64,000 nucleotides of DNA from Ahaetulla prasina (lineage: Eukaryota > Chordata > Lepidosauria > Squamata > Colubridae), in the NCBI RefSeq assembly GCF_028640845.1, contig NC_080543.1, forward strand, positions 99,383,325-99,447,324, read 5' to 3'. The position numbers were made by a program, and so were the translations under genes. The notes under the pieces are model-generated. The model was not told the DNA's origin and did not search any database. It saw only the letters and a list, made by a program, of their open reading frames with translations. Shown piece by piece: positions 33,218-44,671 of this stretch. Each line of letters opens with the position of its first letter. Within the stretch, counting starts at the first letter, position 1.

Positions 33218-33609
33218 CAGGTAGTCCTCAACTTACACCACAATTGAGCCCAACATTTATGTTGTTAAGTGAAAAATTATTAAGTGAATTTTGCCCCATT
33301 TTACGACTTTTCTTGCCACATTTGTTAAGTGAATCACTGCAGTTTTTAAATTAGCAACATGATTATTAAGTGAATCTGGCTCCTCCATTGACTTTGCTTG
33401 TCAGAAGGTTGCAAAAAGGAATTACATGACTTCTAAGCACTGCAATGGTCATAAATATGAGTCAGTTGTAAAGTATCCAAATGTAAATTGTATGACCACG
33501 GGAATGCTGCAACAGTCATAAGTGAGAAAAGTGATCATAAGTCACTATTGTTAGTGCTGTTATAACTTCAAGATCACTAAATGAACTGTTGTAAGTCAAG
33601 GAATACCTG
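33218..33609 (+). mobile_element. CAGGTAGTCCTC-type non-autonomous DNA element, best copy
   Basis: 392 bp with ends CAGGTAGTCCTCAACTTAC and, inverted, CAGGTATTCCTTGACTTAC, directly flanked by TA on both sides (TA target duplication possible). The interior has repeated 'gttaagtgaa' phrases and no coding capacity. Similar copies are at 2.08, 7.48, 14.6, 38.3 and 47.3 kb. Superfamily (Tc1/mariner-like by TA) is inference. Confidence 0.65.
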
Positions 33610-34775
33610 TATTCTATACATGCAGAATTATCTACCTCATATTATTTCCAAATTTTTCACTCAGAATAAAAGGCTTGATCATCTGGATGTAATGTTTTTA
33701 ATTTTTTTTACTAGAACATAAGGATTTTTGGCCTATGTGTAACATTCATGGGCAGATAGGAGATCCTGGTGAGGCCAAAGAAAATGCTATCTTAAATACA
33801 TCTTTATCGCATAGAACATGACTAGGATCATGTCAATAGTAGAGTGTGCATAGAGTAGAGTTCAAGATTTCTCCTATAAAATCCACCCATAAAATGATAT
33901 TCTTTCTTCTTCCAAGAAGTATTATCATTCCAAAAAAGTTCAAAAAAGAATATCTTATCTCTGTTGTAAATGTGATTCTAACATTTGCATTCCAAATACC
34001 ATACGAATAAAAGGTCTAATGTTACTAGACTGTCAGAATACTGTACAGATATACAAGCCTTCCAAACGATAAATGTCTTGGAAATTCAGGTTGACACAGA
34101 CTGATGGGATTTGCACAGAGGGAACAATGATTTACAAGTTCCATATCCAACCAGACACTTGAATGACAAATGAAGATTATTTGTCAAAGGTATTTGGTCA
34201 AAACAGAAAACTATTTTGAGCCAATAAAAAGCAGGTACAATTTGTGAAGAATTGGATATATATATATTGAGCTTGGAAAATTGATCCCCACTCGCAAAAA
34301 CCCTGCGATAGAATTTATACTAGTTCTGAGTTTGATCATATTCCTTTGTGTTCCTTGTGTTCTTTTTGTGTTTGTGTTTTGTGTCTTGGGAAAAGCAACA
34401 TTTACCAACAGTCTCACATCTAGTTTGGAGACATACTGAATAATGGGTGTTGGAAAGGGAAACAGATTAGTGTTTCTCTCACTGGACTCCTGCCGGAAGG
34501 TTGGGTGTCAAAATTTTTCTTCTAAGATAGGACAGTGTTGGCTTAGAATAGACATATGGATCCATTACCATTTAAATGATACAACAAAAAACTTCCTTAG
34601 GGATTATAATTGTAAGATCTGTTTATTCTTGAGGTATCAGCAATAAAGACATTTTAATTATTCTTGACTCTTGGGTTTCATCACATTAAGAAAATATACT
34701 TTTCTCTTTAGTCCCTGCCTCTTTTTTATTGGACTCTGTATTTTAATCACAACTGTGTTCATTTTATTTCAAATA
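33610..34775. other. No recognisable gene
   Basis: Intergenic. Short frames of 60-70 codons at 34211-34417 and 34443-34646 have no motif. Confidence 0.4.
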
Positions 34776-35394
34776 TAGTCAATTCTTTATTGCAAATTAG
34801 TAATCCAGACCAAATAAAATTTACTAAAATGAAATACAAGAAAACAGTTGCAAAATAGAACATTCTAAATAAAATAAAGCAAGGCATAAAAGATACAAAA
34901 ATATATGCAATCATGCTTGTACTATTTTGCTATTAGCAATATACAGCATGAGTTTTACAACCTGCATAAATAAAATGCAGTATCAAGAATTACCTTCGGG
35001 TCCTTATATGCCAGTAAAAATTGAAAATAAAATTTTTCAGTCAATCCTTGAAATGGGGTTGGAAGAGGCATTAGTAGCTCTTTACATACATCTCAATAGA
35101 TGTTGTAGTACAACAGAATAGCTTTTTTATTAATTAAACATGAGAGAGATAGTAATAATAATACATAAATACAGCAGTAAAAATGGTAAACACTGATAAA
35201 ATATTAGTGATAATTATTTTAATAAGAACCAAATAATACTAAAATGAAAAAGAACTAAAAGAGCTTTTGAATTCTTCTCACCTAAAAAAGATATATATTG
35301 AAATAATATTTATATTATTATTATTATTATCTCTTTTATTCATTAAGCATGAAACTCAGCCAACTGAACATTTAAAAATGTGTCACAAATACGA
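34776..35394. other. AT-rich sequence, possible old LINE remnant
   Basis: Very AT-rich with scattered AATAAA-like strings and a short (TTA)n at 35315-35333. No clear element boundaries. Confidence 0.3.
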
Positions 35395-35822
35395 TTGACT
35401 GGTGCTAATGGTTGATACAGGTTGCTGCCAGCGTCCTAGGTATCAAACAAGTATCTTCTTAAAATATATGATGTTTTGTCCCAGTTGCATTACAGTTTCA
35501 TGCCCTGGTTCCCCAGCAGTAGCAATTGAACCCTGTAGCCCATTTTTCGACAGATGTCCAGGAGCCATACCATCTGACGCAGTCCTTGTTGACCCAGGTG
35601 ACGACCAATCAGGTATGGAATTTTGTTGATTTCTTCTCATCATTGGTGATGGTAGGTGCCTGGGTTGGTTCAGGGTGGCTAAGCCACTACTGATCCGAAG
35701 ACCAGCATTCCCATAACCATAGGGACTGCACCCGATAGCCATCCAGGCCAAGCCACAGGATTATTATTGTTGTTATCGTTATTATTATTATTATTGTTGT
35801 TGTTGTTGTTGTTGTTATTATT
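35395..35822 (-). mobile_element. Possible R4/Dong-type LINE 3' region
   Basis: On the minus strand an open frame of about 100 codons (35751-35443) is followed by 'gatacctaggacgctggcag' and 'tattaaccattagcaccagt'-like sequence, then AT-rich sequence. These 3' phrases resemble lizard R4/Dong LINEs from memory. The upstream side is a (TTG/TTA)n tract. Weak call. Confidence 0.3.
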
Positions 35823-37348
35823 ACAAATTGTCTTTGTATACTGAAAATTGACCTGCATAATTTAAATCAATCAATTAAATTAAGGAGGAAGACTTATTAT
35901 TTTTTTAAAGAGTCTTGTAAAAAATCATGAAATACTTTTTGCCTATTGGTTGATCCAGCCCAAATATCGGATATTGGATATGCAACAGAGAAAGATTCTT
36001 AACTCTTATGTGATTCCTTTAATATTTTAATTTGTCATGCTTTTTTTAAATGGAGATATTTTTTGGCAAGCTGTAGCACTTCTTCCAGATTTAAGTGTCA
36101 GTCTTAATTCTTCTCTATCCCCATCTAGCATGTATTTATAATTATAATTGGATCCTCTTTGAATGATGAATAATACACATATAAGTAGGTTGCTGGCTTC
36201 AAGGTGTGTTTCTTTAAACCAGGAAATGGGAAGGAAAACATAGATGTAGGATTAGACTTGTAGGCTTTGTGAGTATGGATGAATAATGCATTGTGAAATG
36301 GCAGCTCTGCCTTCATTGCAGGAATGTGCATAGTTAATAAGGTATGAAGTGTTGCCAACCCACACAGTAAAAAAAAAAAAGTAGCTGAAAAGTCCTTCTA
36401 ATCTAGTTTTAAAATGTTTTCTGTGGACCAGAAAACATTTCATCAGCAGGCTTTATGGTTACAGCAGGCCTATGAGAATCTGTCTTGACTTCATTCAATC
36501 AGGACAAGTTGAGAGAAAGCAGGAACTGGTTAGAATCTAACCGCCTCGTACTGGAATATACTATTTATCTCTCATTTTTATGATTTAATTCAATTTAATC
36601 CAATCAAGTGGAATAAAAAAATTATTTCCTCCCAACTCTTTATTGAACATCATTTGCCCAAGCTGGGGCTTTGGTTTATTAAATTACTGAATTGGGATAA
36701 TGAGAATTGTAGATCAACGCATATGGATGATTAAATCTGCAAAAGGTGTGGTGAATAATTTGTTAGTCTTATCTTTTGTAACATATGCTAATATGGAGTA
36801 TTGCTCTTATGCTGGCTTAGCTTTGCATTTTTCAATTCTTTCTTTAGCCTCCAAAGAAACTAATATTTGATTATTAAGGGCATAACCAATGACCAGGTGA
36901 TGTCAGTAACATAAATTGGGGAAAATATTCAGCCAATAGAAGAAATATTCTATTATTAGATTCTACGTTCCCAGATATTAACACACAGGATAAACACATT
37001 CACATTGTAGCTGTTGATTAAGAACATTTCTGTTTTCAGTCATTGAGCTAATTTCCATACTAGGGAATATTGTAGAAGATTCTAGGCAAACGATGGTGTT
37101 GGATTATGTTAGGGAAACATGTCCCTCATTTCTCATCGCAGCACACTTATATTTACATAGTTGTGTTTCCTTGAAGTCTCTGCAAATCATTGCTCTAGAA
37201 TCTTATTCCACTTCAAGTCCAGGCTACTTGATTTGTGAGACATTTTTGAAAATGTCATGAGATGGGTCTTGCAGAAATAAAATGTAGAAATTGCACCTTT
37301 CCAAGTTACTCTTTGAAATGTTTTATACATTATCTTTATAATATAATA
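35823..37348. other. No recognisable gene
   Basis: AT-rich intergenic sequence with only short chance frames. Confidence 0.4.
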
Positions 37349-38310
37349 CAGGTAATCCCCAGGTTACGAGTGTTCCCTTAGTGAACGTTCGAAGTTACGT
37401 GATAAGCGCCCTCTAGCGTTTACGAACAAGTTCCGAAACTATGAATCTTGCAGCACCATGGCAGTTGTTTGCACTTACAAAAAACTGCAGAGGCTCTGCA
37501 ACATTTGTCCTGCATGGTGCAGGCCAAAATGGAGCTTCTGAGGGGAGGATCTGCCCCTCTGCCTTCCGTTTGTGTCTCCAGAGGCCTCACCTTGCTTGTT
37601 GCTGGCCGAAATGGAGCTTCTGAAGGATGGATCTTGTTAGATCGTGGGAGGCAATGAAGAGGCAGGACAACAGATAGTAACTTCAGCTCTTTATTTAAGT
37701 AAGTGACTTCTGCAAAGGAAGCTGCCCACCGATTCAGCCACTGACACTTTACTTTTCCCTCCATTTGAATCCACCAATCAGCAGTGGGCATGCCAATGTC
37801 CAGCTAAAGCTGGACCTGAGTGAAGCCTACATCCTTGGCTTCACTTGCTATTTACATATGTAACAGATCTGCCCCTCAGAAGCATCATTTTGGCCGGCAA
37901 CGTGCCGGGCAAGGCCTGTGGAGGCCCGAACGGAGCATCAGATATGCGCACTCAGGTGAGAGGCTGGAGAGGAGACTGCTTGGTAGAACTTCACAAGGTA
38001 AGTGACCCGGCACAGCAGGTTGGATGGGGGGGGGAAGCAATTGTGGGGAGCATGAAGCATTTCAATGGGTCAGGGAGGTGTTGGGTGGACTTAAGCAGGT
38101 GGCTTCTCCTATCATTAGGCCCCCCCATGGCCTTCCCCACATTGAAATACCTCATGTGCACTTAACGAGCCTCGCATTCGATTAGTGAATGGGTGGGTGA
38201 AAAGAGGGAGTGATCCTGTTCAAGGTATGAGATTCACTCCCACAAATCCTCCGGTTACGAATGGAATAGGCTGGCTCCATTTCATTTGTAATTTGAGGAC
38301 TATTATTTTA
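37349..38310 (+). mobile_element. CAGGTAATCCCCAGG-type DNA element hosting a solo LTR
   Basis: The left end 'caggtaatccccaggttacg' and the right region 'ttacgaatggaataggctgg ... aatttgaggactatt' are inverted-looking relatives of the CAGGTAGTCCTC family. The interior has two similar 'aaaatggagcttctgagggg' segments. Split by the solo LTR at 37635-37865. Confidence 0.45.
37635..37865 (-). mobile_element. Solo LTR (231 bp), GATCT target duplication
   Basis: TGTTAGATCGTGG...ATATGTAACA with GATCT at 37630-37634 and 37866-37870. The minus strand has CTTAAATAAAGAGC, giving a polyadenylation signal. TG...CA ends and an exact 5-bp duplication make this a confident solo LTR. Confidence 0.8.
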
Positions 38311-39212
38311 CATGTAGGTAGTCTTCAACTTACCACCATTTGTTTAGGGGCCAGTTCAAGGTTGCTACAGCACTGAAAAAAATGACTTATAATTAGTCCT
38401 CACACTTATGTCTGTCATAGCATCTCCATGATCATTTTTGTTGTTGTTAGTTGCGAAGTCATGTCCAACCCATCGCGACCCCATGGAAAACGTTCCTCCA
38501 GGCCTTCCTGTCCTCTACCATCCTCTGGAATCTATTTAAACTCATGCCTACTGCTTCAGTGACTCCATCCAGCCACCTCATTTTCTGTCGTCCCGTTTTT
38601 CTTTTGCCCTCAATCTTTCCCAGCATTAGGCTCTTCTCCAGTGAGTTCTTCTTTCTCATTAGGTGGCCAAAGTATTTCAGTTTCATCTTCAGGATCTGGC
38701 CTTCTAAAGAGCAGTCAGGGTTGATCTCCTCTAGGACTGACTTGTTTGTTCGCCTTGCAGTCCAAGGGACTCGCAGGAGTCTTCTCCAGCACCAGAGTTC
38801 AAAGGCCTCAATTCTTTGGCACTCAGCCATTCTTATGGTCATATGGCCATGATCATACGATCAGAATTATGGCCATGATCATACGATCAGAATTTCGGCA
38901 CTCGGCAACCATCATGTATTTGCAATGGTTGCAATGACTTGGGGGTCATTTGATTGCCATTTGTAACCTTCCCAGCCAGTTTCCAACAAGCAAAGTCAAG
39001 CATAGTGGAATTCAGAAATGCTTAACGGCCACATGATTCACTTAACAACTGAAGTGATTTACTTAACAACTGAAGTGATTTGCTTAACAATCATGGCAAA
39101 AAGGTCATAAAGTCAGGTCATAAAGTTAGGCATGACTAACTTAACAACCTTCTTGCTTAGTAATGGAAATCCTGATCTCAATTATGGTCAAAAATTGAGG
39201 ATTATCTATAAT
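38311..39212 (+). mobile_element. CAGGTAGTCCTC-type DNA element split by BovB
   Basis: 'gtaggtagtcttcaacttac' at the left and 'caaaaattgaggattatcta' at the right are the family ends. The interior resumes after the BovB with 'caaccatcatgtatttgc' and 'cttaacaactgaagtgattt' (tandem, twice). Confidence 0.5.
38435..38846 (-). pseudogene. BovB (RTE) LINE, ORF2 C-terminus, CCATGATCA duplication
   Basis: The minus-strand frame has FELWCWRRLLRVPWTARRTN, LEGQILKMKLKYFGHLMRKK, MLGKIEGKRKTGRQKMRWLD and AWRNVFHGVAMGWT, the C-terminus of BovB ORF2. The 3' end is (CAA)n-like. A 9-bp duplication CCATGATCA flanks it (38426-38434, 38847-38855). It is intact over 127 codons but 5'-truncated. BovB is known for horizontal transfer between squamates and ruminants. 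Confidence 0.85.
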
Positions 39213-40417
39213 CCAAGTCTTGCAAATGGGAATAAGATTCAGAGCAGATTTACTGGGTTAGTGTTATTGTGAGGTAGGAATCCTGGAGGTGTGGCATTGT
39301 TTTATGACGTCTATTTCCAAATTCACAGGCAAAAGTACTTGGAGGTAAATAGGCAGACATGAGTCAGCATTGCTATTTTTATAGTAACATCAGATATATT
39401 AAAATCCATTTAAAAATATGTCACATCATAGCTAGATCAAATTGTTTCCTTTTTACCTAAAATCAAACTATCAGTTTAAAAACAAAACAAAACTCTTGCC
39501 TAAAAATAAAAGTGGTGCCTGAATCCTAAAACATTCGATTTTAATTTTTAAAAAAATTAAAGTCATCGTTTATTTCTTTGTTCTGTTAAAAAAACTATAT
39601 GTTTCACTTTTGGATTGTAAACTCAAAAGAATCTGTATCTTGGTGTAGTAGAGTATTGAGTCTCATCCTATAAGAACTTATTCCTTTTGTCTATTTTTAG
39701 TACTTCTGGACTCTTCCACATGACCTGCTAGCCACAGATTGATGATTCTTCAGTAAGTGGTTTTAGAGGACATGAATGCACAACACCTCCTTTAACCTAT
39801 AATTTTATCACTGCAGAAGGACTATTTACTTGTGTTTTCTTCTATCACTGCCGAGTAAGTTTTTTCCCCCAGCCTCTATCAGTACAGTGACGTCTGTCAG
39901 TGGTATCTTTTATTAATGGAAGGTTAGGTATGGGTTATTTGAGTGTCTCGTCATGGATCAATTTGCCCCTTGTGGAGTAGGTGCTTATACGCCCTCTTAG
40001 ATAAACCACATATGACCAGATGAACTAATTCTGTCTTATTGTAAGGTTACATTAACAATATCTTCTAATTGGAAAGTACAAATTTCTCTGTCTCTTTTTT
40101 TCAATTAGGAACCTAACATCTGACAATTAAGAAATCTTGTAATAGAGAATGTTGAACAGGAAATTAGGGCTTTGGAGGGAAAATCCAAGAAACAAGAGGT
40201 TAAGTTGCCATTAAAAGAAACCCTTGCAAATATTCTTCCAACAAGAAAGATGATAAGATAATTTCAAAAACACATTAATCATGATATAAATAACTGGCGA
40301 ATGTCATAGCTAAGACAAAGATATATAATACATTGCCAAAAAGAGTGGAACAAACAGAGACAGATTAGTTGCAAATGTGCTTCTATACCTCATGATACTT
40401 ATAATTCTTTAAAGAAT
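39213..40417. other. No recognisable gene
   Basis: AT-rich intergenic sequence, no credible frame or repeat boundary. Confidence 0.4.
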
Positions 40418-40679
40418 TAGTGTTGGAATTCTATTTTTTTTTACTACCGGTTCTGTGGGCTTGGCTTGGTGGGTGTGGTGTGGCTTGATGGGCATGGCAG
40501 GGGAAGGATACTGCAAAATCCCCATTCTCTCCCCACTCCAGGGGAAGGATACTGCAAAATCCCCTTCCCTCCCCACTCTGGGGCCAGCCAGAGGTGGTAT
40601 TTGCCGGTTCTCCAAACTACTCAAAAGTTCTACTACCGGTTCTCCAGAACCCTTCAGAACTTGCTGAATCACACCCCTG
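40418..40679 (+). mobile_element. hAT-like CAG(T/G)GGTGAAAT element, no duplication seen
   Basis: 'actaccggttctgtgggctt' near the left and 'ctgaatcacacccctg' at the right match the family at 10.1, 51.7 and 57.9 kb. The left terminus is degenerate (tagtgttggaattc), and flanking bases do not match. Confidence 0.6.
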
Positions 40680-40704
40680 GTGTCTATGTATTGGGTTTAT
40701 GTAC

Positions 40705-41460
40705 TGTTGGAAGAAATATCCAGGTCCAATTCCAAGCCGGGAATAAAATGGAGGCTGATTGGAAAGAAAGATTTTATTTATTGGTGAACAGAACCAACAC
40801 ACACAGCGTGCAGTTCTGGGAGAGCTGTCAAAATGTAGTTGAAAGTAGGCTGGGTTTTTATACCTTTTTGATTTCTATGGGGTCATGTAGAGGTCATGGC
40901 TGGCTTTATAGGCAAAAGGGGAAATGCAAATCCTAGGTGTTTAAGATAATCTTGTCTTGCCTGATTGCTTATCTGGAGTTTCTGTCTGACCCATTCTTTC
41001 CAATGATTACCAAATCTGCATTTCTAAAAGCTAGCCTCCTCAGTTTCTGCTTGGGGCAGGAAACTGGTGCTGGTTTCTGTGTCAGCTTTGGAAGTCATAT
41101 TAGGCCGGAAGCTTCCGTGCTGCCACTTTCTCATGTGTGGGAAAGTAGGAGGGGAGATTTAGTAGAGGGGTTGTCTTTAGACATAATAGCATTCTTCCTG
41201 TCAGTCAAGGTCAGGCTGATCCTGCTCCTGGAGAAGGAGTGGTCGGAGTGCTGTCTAGAGATGGGACGGTTGGCAATTGGAGCATGTGATCGACTGAGGA
41301 GTGAGGGGATGGTTTGGGGTTTTTTGATTTACTGAGGAAAAACCCAGACGTCTCAGATTCGGGTTTTCCCAGATGTGCTAGTTTACCTATCCTAGTAAAG
41401 ATGCTTGCTTCAGAGTTTTTACTTAGAGTTGGGTTGTTGTTTTTTTCTGGAATGCTGACA
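40705..41460 (-). mobile_element. 3' LTR of a truncated LTR retrotransposon
   Basis: On the minus strand TGTCAGCATTCC ... ATTTCTTCCAACA. It has a TATA-like GCCTATAAAGCC (near 40900), an AATAAAATC signal (near 40765) and TG...CA ends. Just upstream on the minus strand is AAGGGAGGCAGAA within a purine-rich run (41461-41490), a good polypurine tract, so this is a 3' LTR and not a solo LTR. Internal coding sequence beyond the tract was not found, so the element is deleted. Confidence 0.6.
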
Positions 41461-41500
41461 TTCTGCCTCCCTTAAGATTTTTTTTCCCATTTCTCCTTTA
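41461..41500 (-). other. Polypurine tract next to LTR
   Basis: Minus strand reads GGAGAAATGGGAAAAAAAAT and then CTTAAGGGAGGCAGAA, directly before the LTR start. Expected primer site for plus-strand synthesis. Confidence 0.45.
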
Positions 41501-41614
41501 GGGGAAATATTCTACCCTGTCTTTTTAATATTCCCCAAAATATTTCATCCTAAAGGAGGGTGGGTGGGTGTTGATTTTCTACAGTATATACATCTATTTG
41601 TATATAAACACAAT

Positions 41615-41830
41615 AATGCAAGGTTTATTTAATACATCTATAAATAGATGGTGATTTAATGCAAAGTATATAACAGCTTGTATTTGGGCACAACATAGTA
41701 GGGATTATTTTAATCTTGTCACTTATACCACACTCCTATAATCAATATTTTTTTATTACTGTCACAGACCAGTATAACAAATAAAAGCATTAAAAACAGA
41801 TTAGAGATTAGGGCGAATGGTAAAACTAGT
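41615..41830 (-). repeat. LINE 3' UTR-like repeat (copy of 44672-44890)
   Basis: Closely similar to 44672-44890 ('aatacatctataaatagatg', 'atttgggcacaacatagtag'). The second copy is followed by reverse-transcriptase-like coding on the minus strand, so this is probably the same LINE's 3' UTR. Confidence 0.5.
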
Positions 41831-41976
41831 TATATAATAGAAATAAGGAAAAGAAAATAAAAATTAGAGAGAAAGAATATTATGGCAAAAAGTTAAACAT
41901 ATAAATTGTGTTGGAAGATAACTAAAAGCTGTACAAATTTCGGACTCAGCCAATACTCTGTTCAGAAAAAATGCAT

Positions 41977-42004
41977 TGTTTGTGTGTGTGTGTGTGTGTG
42001 TGTG
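41977..42004 (+). repeat. (TG)n microsatellite
   Basis: About 14 TG units. Confidence 0.95.
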
Positions 42005-42249
42005 TTTGTTAAAAAATAAAAAACTTAAAAAAAACAATAATTATAGTAGAAACTAAAAATCTATTTATGCATGACAATGTTGAAAGAGCAAAAACAATGG
42101 ATAATATAGTACACTAAAGGTTAATCATTCTTTGAGGTCTTGACAATATACCACATCTTACTCATTCAAGCAACATTTTTGCTTAATATTCTGTAAATGA
42201 AAGTAGAGCTTCATATGGAAAAAGAAATGACAAATCAACCAGATAGCTT

Positions 42250-42640
42250 AGAAAAGGTAGGGGGAGCTAGGATCAAATGCATGCTGGAGAAAAGAAGAAC
42301 ATACAAGTAGTTTTGCATTTGTTTCATTGAATACAGCAAGGTCTTTGACTATGTACACCCTGCCAGAATGTAGGATGTAATACTGCTAACAGCTGTAGCA
42401 GAAAAACTGATTATCCTTCTAAAAATATTTACAATGAACAAGAAACTAGTGTGGGAACAAAGTGGTTAAGAACAGACAAGAGTGTAAGATAAAGGTGCTT
42501 ATTGTCTTCATATCTATTTAACTTATGCAGCAAATATATCACAAAGAGGGCAGAACTAGAAAAGATGGTAGGTTGAATCTAACTGGAGGTTGAAACATTA
42601 ACAATTTCAAATATGCACATATGTACTTCTTTAATTGAAT
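42250..42640 (+). pseudogene. Decayed RTE/BovB-like LINE fragment
   Basis: One frame reads CFIEYSKVFDYVH near 42325, like the catalytic FIDY(S/A)KAFD of RTE reverse transcriptases. Degraded helical sequence follows with many stops. Too damaged for a firm call. Confidence 0.35.
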
Positions 42641-42785
42641 GTCAAGAAAACTTTTAAAACTGATGTTGAACGTATAAATAAAAGGTGAAAAATGTGCATT
42701 CATATTAATATTAAGATGTAATTATGTCTGTTTATTCATCAACTTTGTATGGCTGTCCATACAAACTCTACATACAAAGTCCTAT

Positions 42786-43210
42786 GGTCTGACCTAAGCA
42801 TAGTACACAAAATTGTCTGCTACAACGTCCTACTAGTCAATGACTACTTCAGCTTCAATCTCAATAATACACAGGCAAACAATAGATACAAACTCAAGGT
42901 AAACAGTTCCAAACTCGATTGCAGAAAATACGACTTCAGCAACAGAGTGGTCAACGCCTGGAATGCTCTACCTGACTCCATTGTTACAGCCTCAAACCCC
43001 CACAGCTTCAATCTTAAACTGTCTACCGTGGACCTCACCCTATTCCTAAGAGGTCTGTAAAGGGGGCATTGCATAAGCACGCCAGTGTGCCTACCATCCC
43101 TGTTCTATTGTCCCCATTTATTTGCACTCATTTCCTGTGTTCATGTTCATGTTTATATTTATACCTATTATCTTGTACATGTTTGACAAACTAAATAAAT
43201 TTTTTTTTAA
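42786..43210 (+). pseudogene. CR1/jockey-group LINE 3' end
   Basis: SDLSIVHKIVCYNVLLVNDY, then KYDFSNRVVNAWNALPDSIV and a stop at 43060. The 3' UTR has 'gtgcctaccatccctgttct' and ends 'gacaaactaaataaa' before an A-rich tail. Same subfamily as 17.71 kb. Confidence 0.7.
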
Positions 43211-43805
43211 AATTATCCAAGAAACTGACTAGCAGACAAAATAAAAACAAGAGATTCCATTGCTCATTCCTCCCCAAATTCCTGGAATGAGATTAGACTG
43301 AGTTCAGTTAAATCACAAAAAACCCATAGCTGAGCCTGATACTAACATCCCAGCTGCAAAGCTTGACCGGTGTGTTTTGGAAACCTATGGATGACAAAGA
43401 GTGAAGGTGGTAACTCTTTTATCTTTGGCTCAGTAATAAATAAAAATGAACTCTGTGCTGGAGAAATATGGAGTACAGTATGAAGTTAACAAAATTTACA
43501 ATAGTCAAAACAATAATTTTCTAATGATAATATGATAGGGGTGGGGTGGCTATTAGGATTAAAAAAACAAAAGGCAGTTTAACTGTCATGTAAAACCAGG
43601 ACCAGAAGCAGATTCAAAGTACATTTTCCTCCTTAGATCTAAATGTTTTTATTATTGCTTATATTTATAGTTTGCTTCGGGTTCTTGTAGTTGGTGGGAG
43701 GAATTTTTATTCAAGAGTAAAAAGACAATATTGTCATGTGTAAGACAATAAACATATATGAAGAAAATTGAATTTAAAATGTTGTGTGCTACTGTGAAAC
43801 TCTAA

Positions 43806-43925
43806 GGCAGTATTCCTCAACCTTAAGAGGTGTGGACTTCATCTCCCAGAATTCCCTAGCCAACATATTCTGGGAATTGAAGTCCGTATTTTAAAGTTGC
43901 TAAGGTTGAGAAACACTGTTCCAAG
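43806..43925. mobile_element. Small palindromic DNA element
   Basis: 'tcctcaaccttaagaggtgt' with 'gtggacttcatctcccagaa' reappears inverted as 'ttctgggaattgaagtccgt' and 'ttgctaaggttgagaaacac'. The element is almost one hairpin of about 120 bp. A related copy is at 45068-45189. Confidence 0.6.
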
Positions 43926-44671
43926 ACATTTTTTTAAAAAACTAGCCTGAACAAGTCCAGACAATCACTAGATTGTCTAAAGAAATCCAGAGAACTATTA
44001 TTTTTACAGTCCAGGTATGATTGTCTAAATTGGAAGAAGAAAAAGTGAGAAAAGAAGATAAATGCCTCAACATTATGCATTTGGAAAGTGTTATAGTCAA
44101 TTCAGACAAAACAATCAATCAGTCCTGCATCAGATGAAGGCTGATTGCTCCCATGAGATGAAAATCAACAAGGAGAAATTTAGATATTTAGGAGATGTGA
44201 TGTAAGAGAATGATGACCTAAAAAAATAATTATTCTTGACAAGTATGAGCCACACTGAAGAACAAGAAGACGGATGGAATGCTAATCAATCAAATTAATG
44301 AAATTACTAGAAAGTCCATAAAAGAGTTATCACTAAAGACAGGTATCACTAAAAACAGATCCAGATAGTGAGCGTTTGTCCATTAAACTCCAAGGAGGTA
44401 AATCCAATTTAGCAGCACCTAATAGCAGCTCTGCTTGTACTACTTAACAACAAGGTGGAACCAAGGAAGTCCAAGCTTTCTGGTCCTGCAGCCTTTTTTT
44501 CTTTAAACCAAGTAAACCAAGTTCTTAATTATTTGGATTTAACTTGCTATAGAGTGTGACTTAATTTATATAACACACTAGCTCTATAATTTTGTGACTT
44601 TATTTTAGACCATTCTGAATTGTTAATCATGATTTGGAATTTAGCATGGTGTGTGCCAACCAATGAAAAAG
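43926..44671. other. No recognisable gene
   Basis: Possible trace of an old LINE (a frame with FRYLGDVM near 44190 resembles the FKYLG box of RTE elements), but too decayed to annotate. Confidence 0.3.

Noticed and set aside
37420..37791. 123-codon minus frame
   Set aside because: It spans the boundary of a DNA element and a solo LTR, so it cannot be a natural gene.
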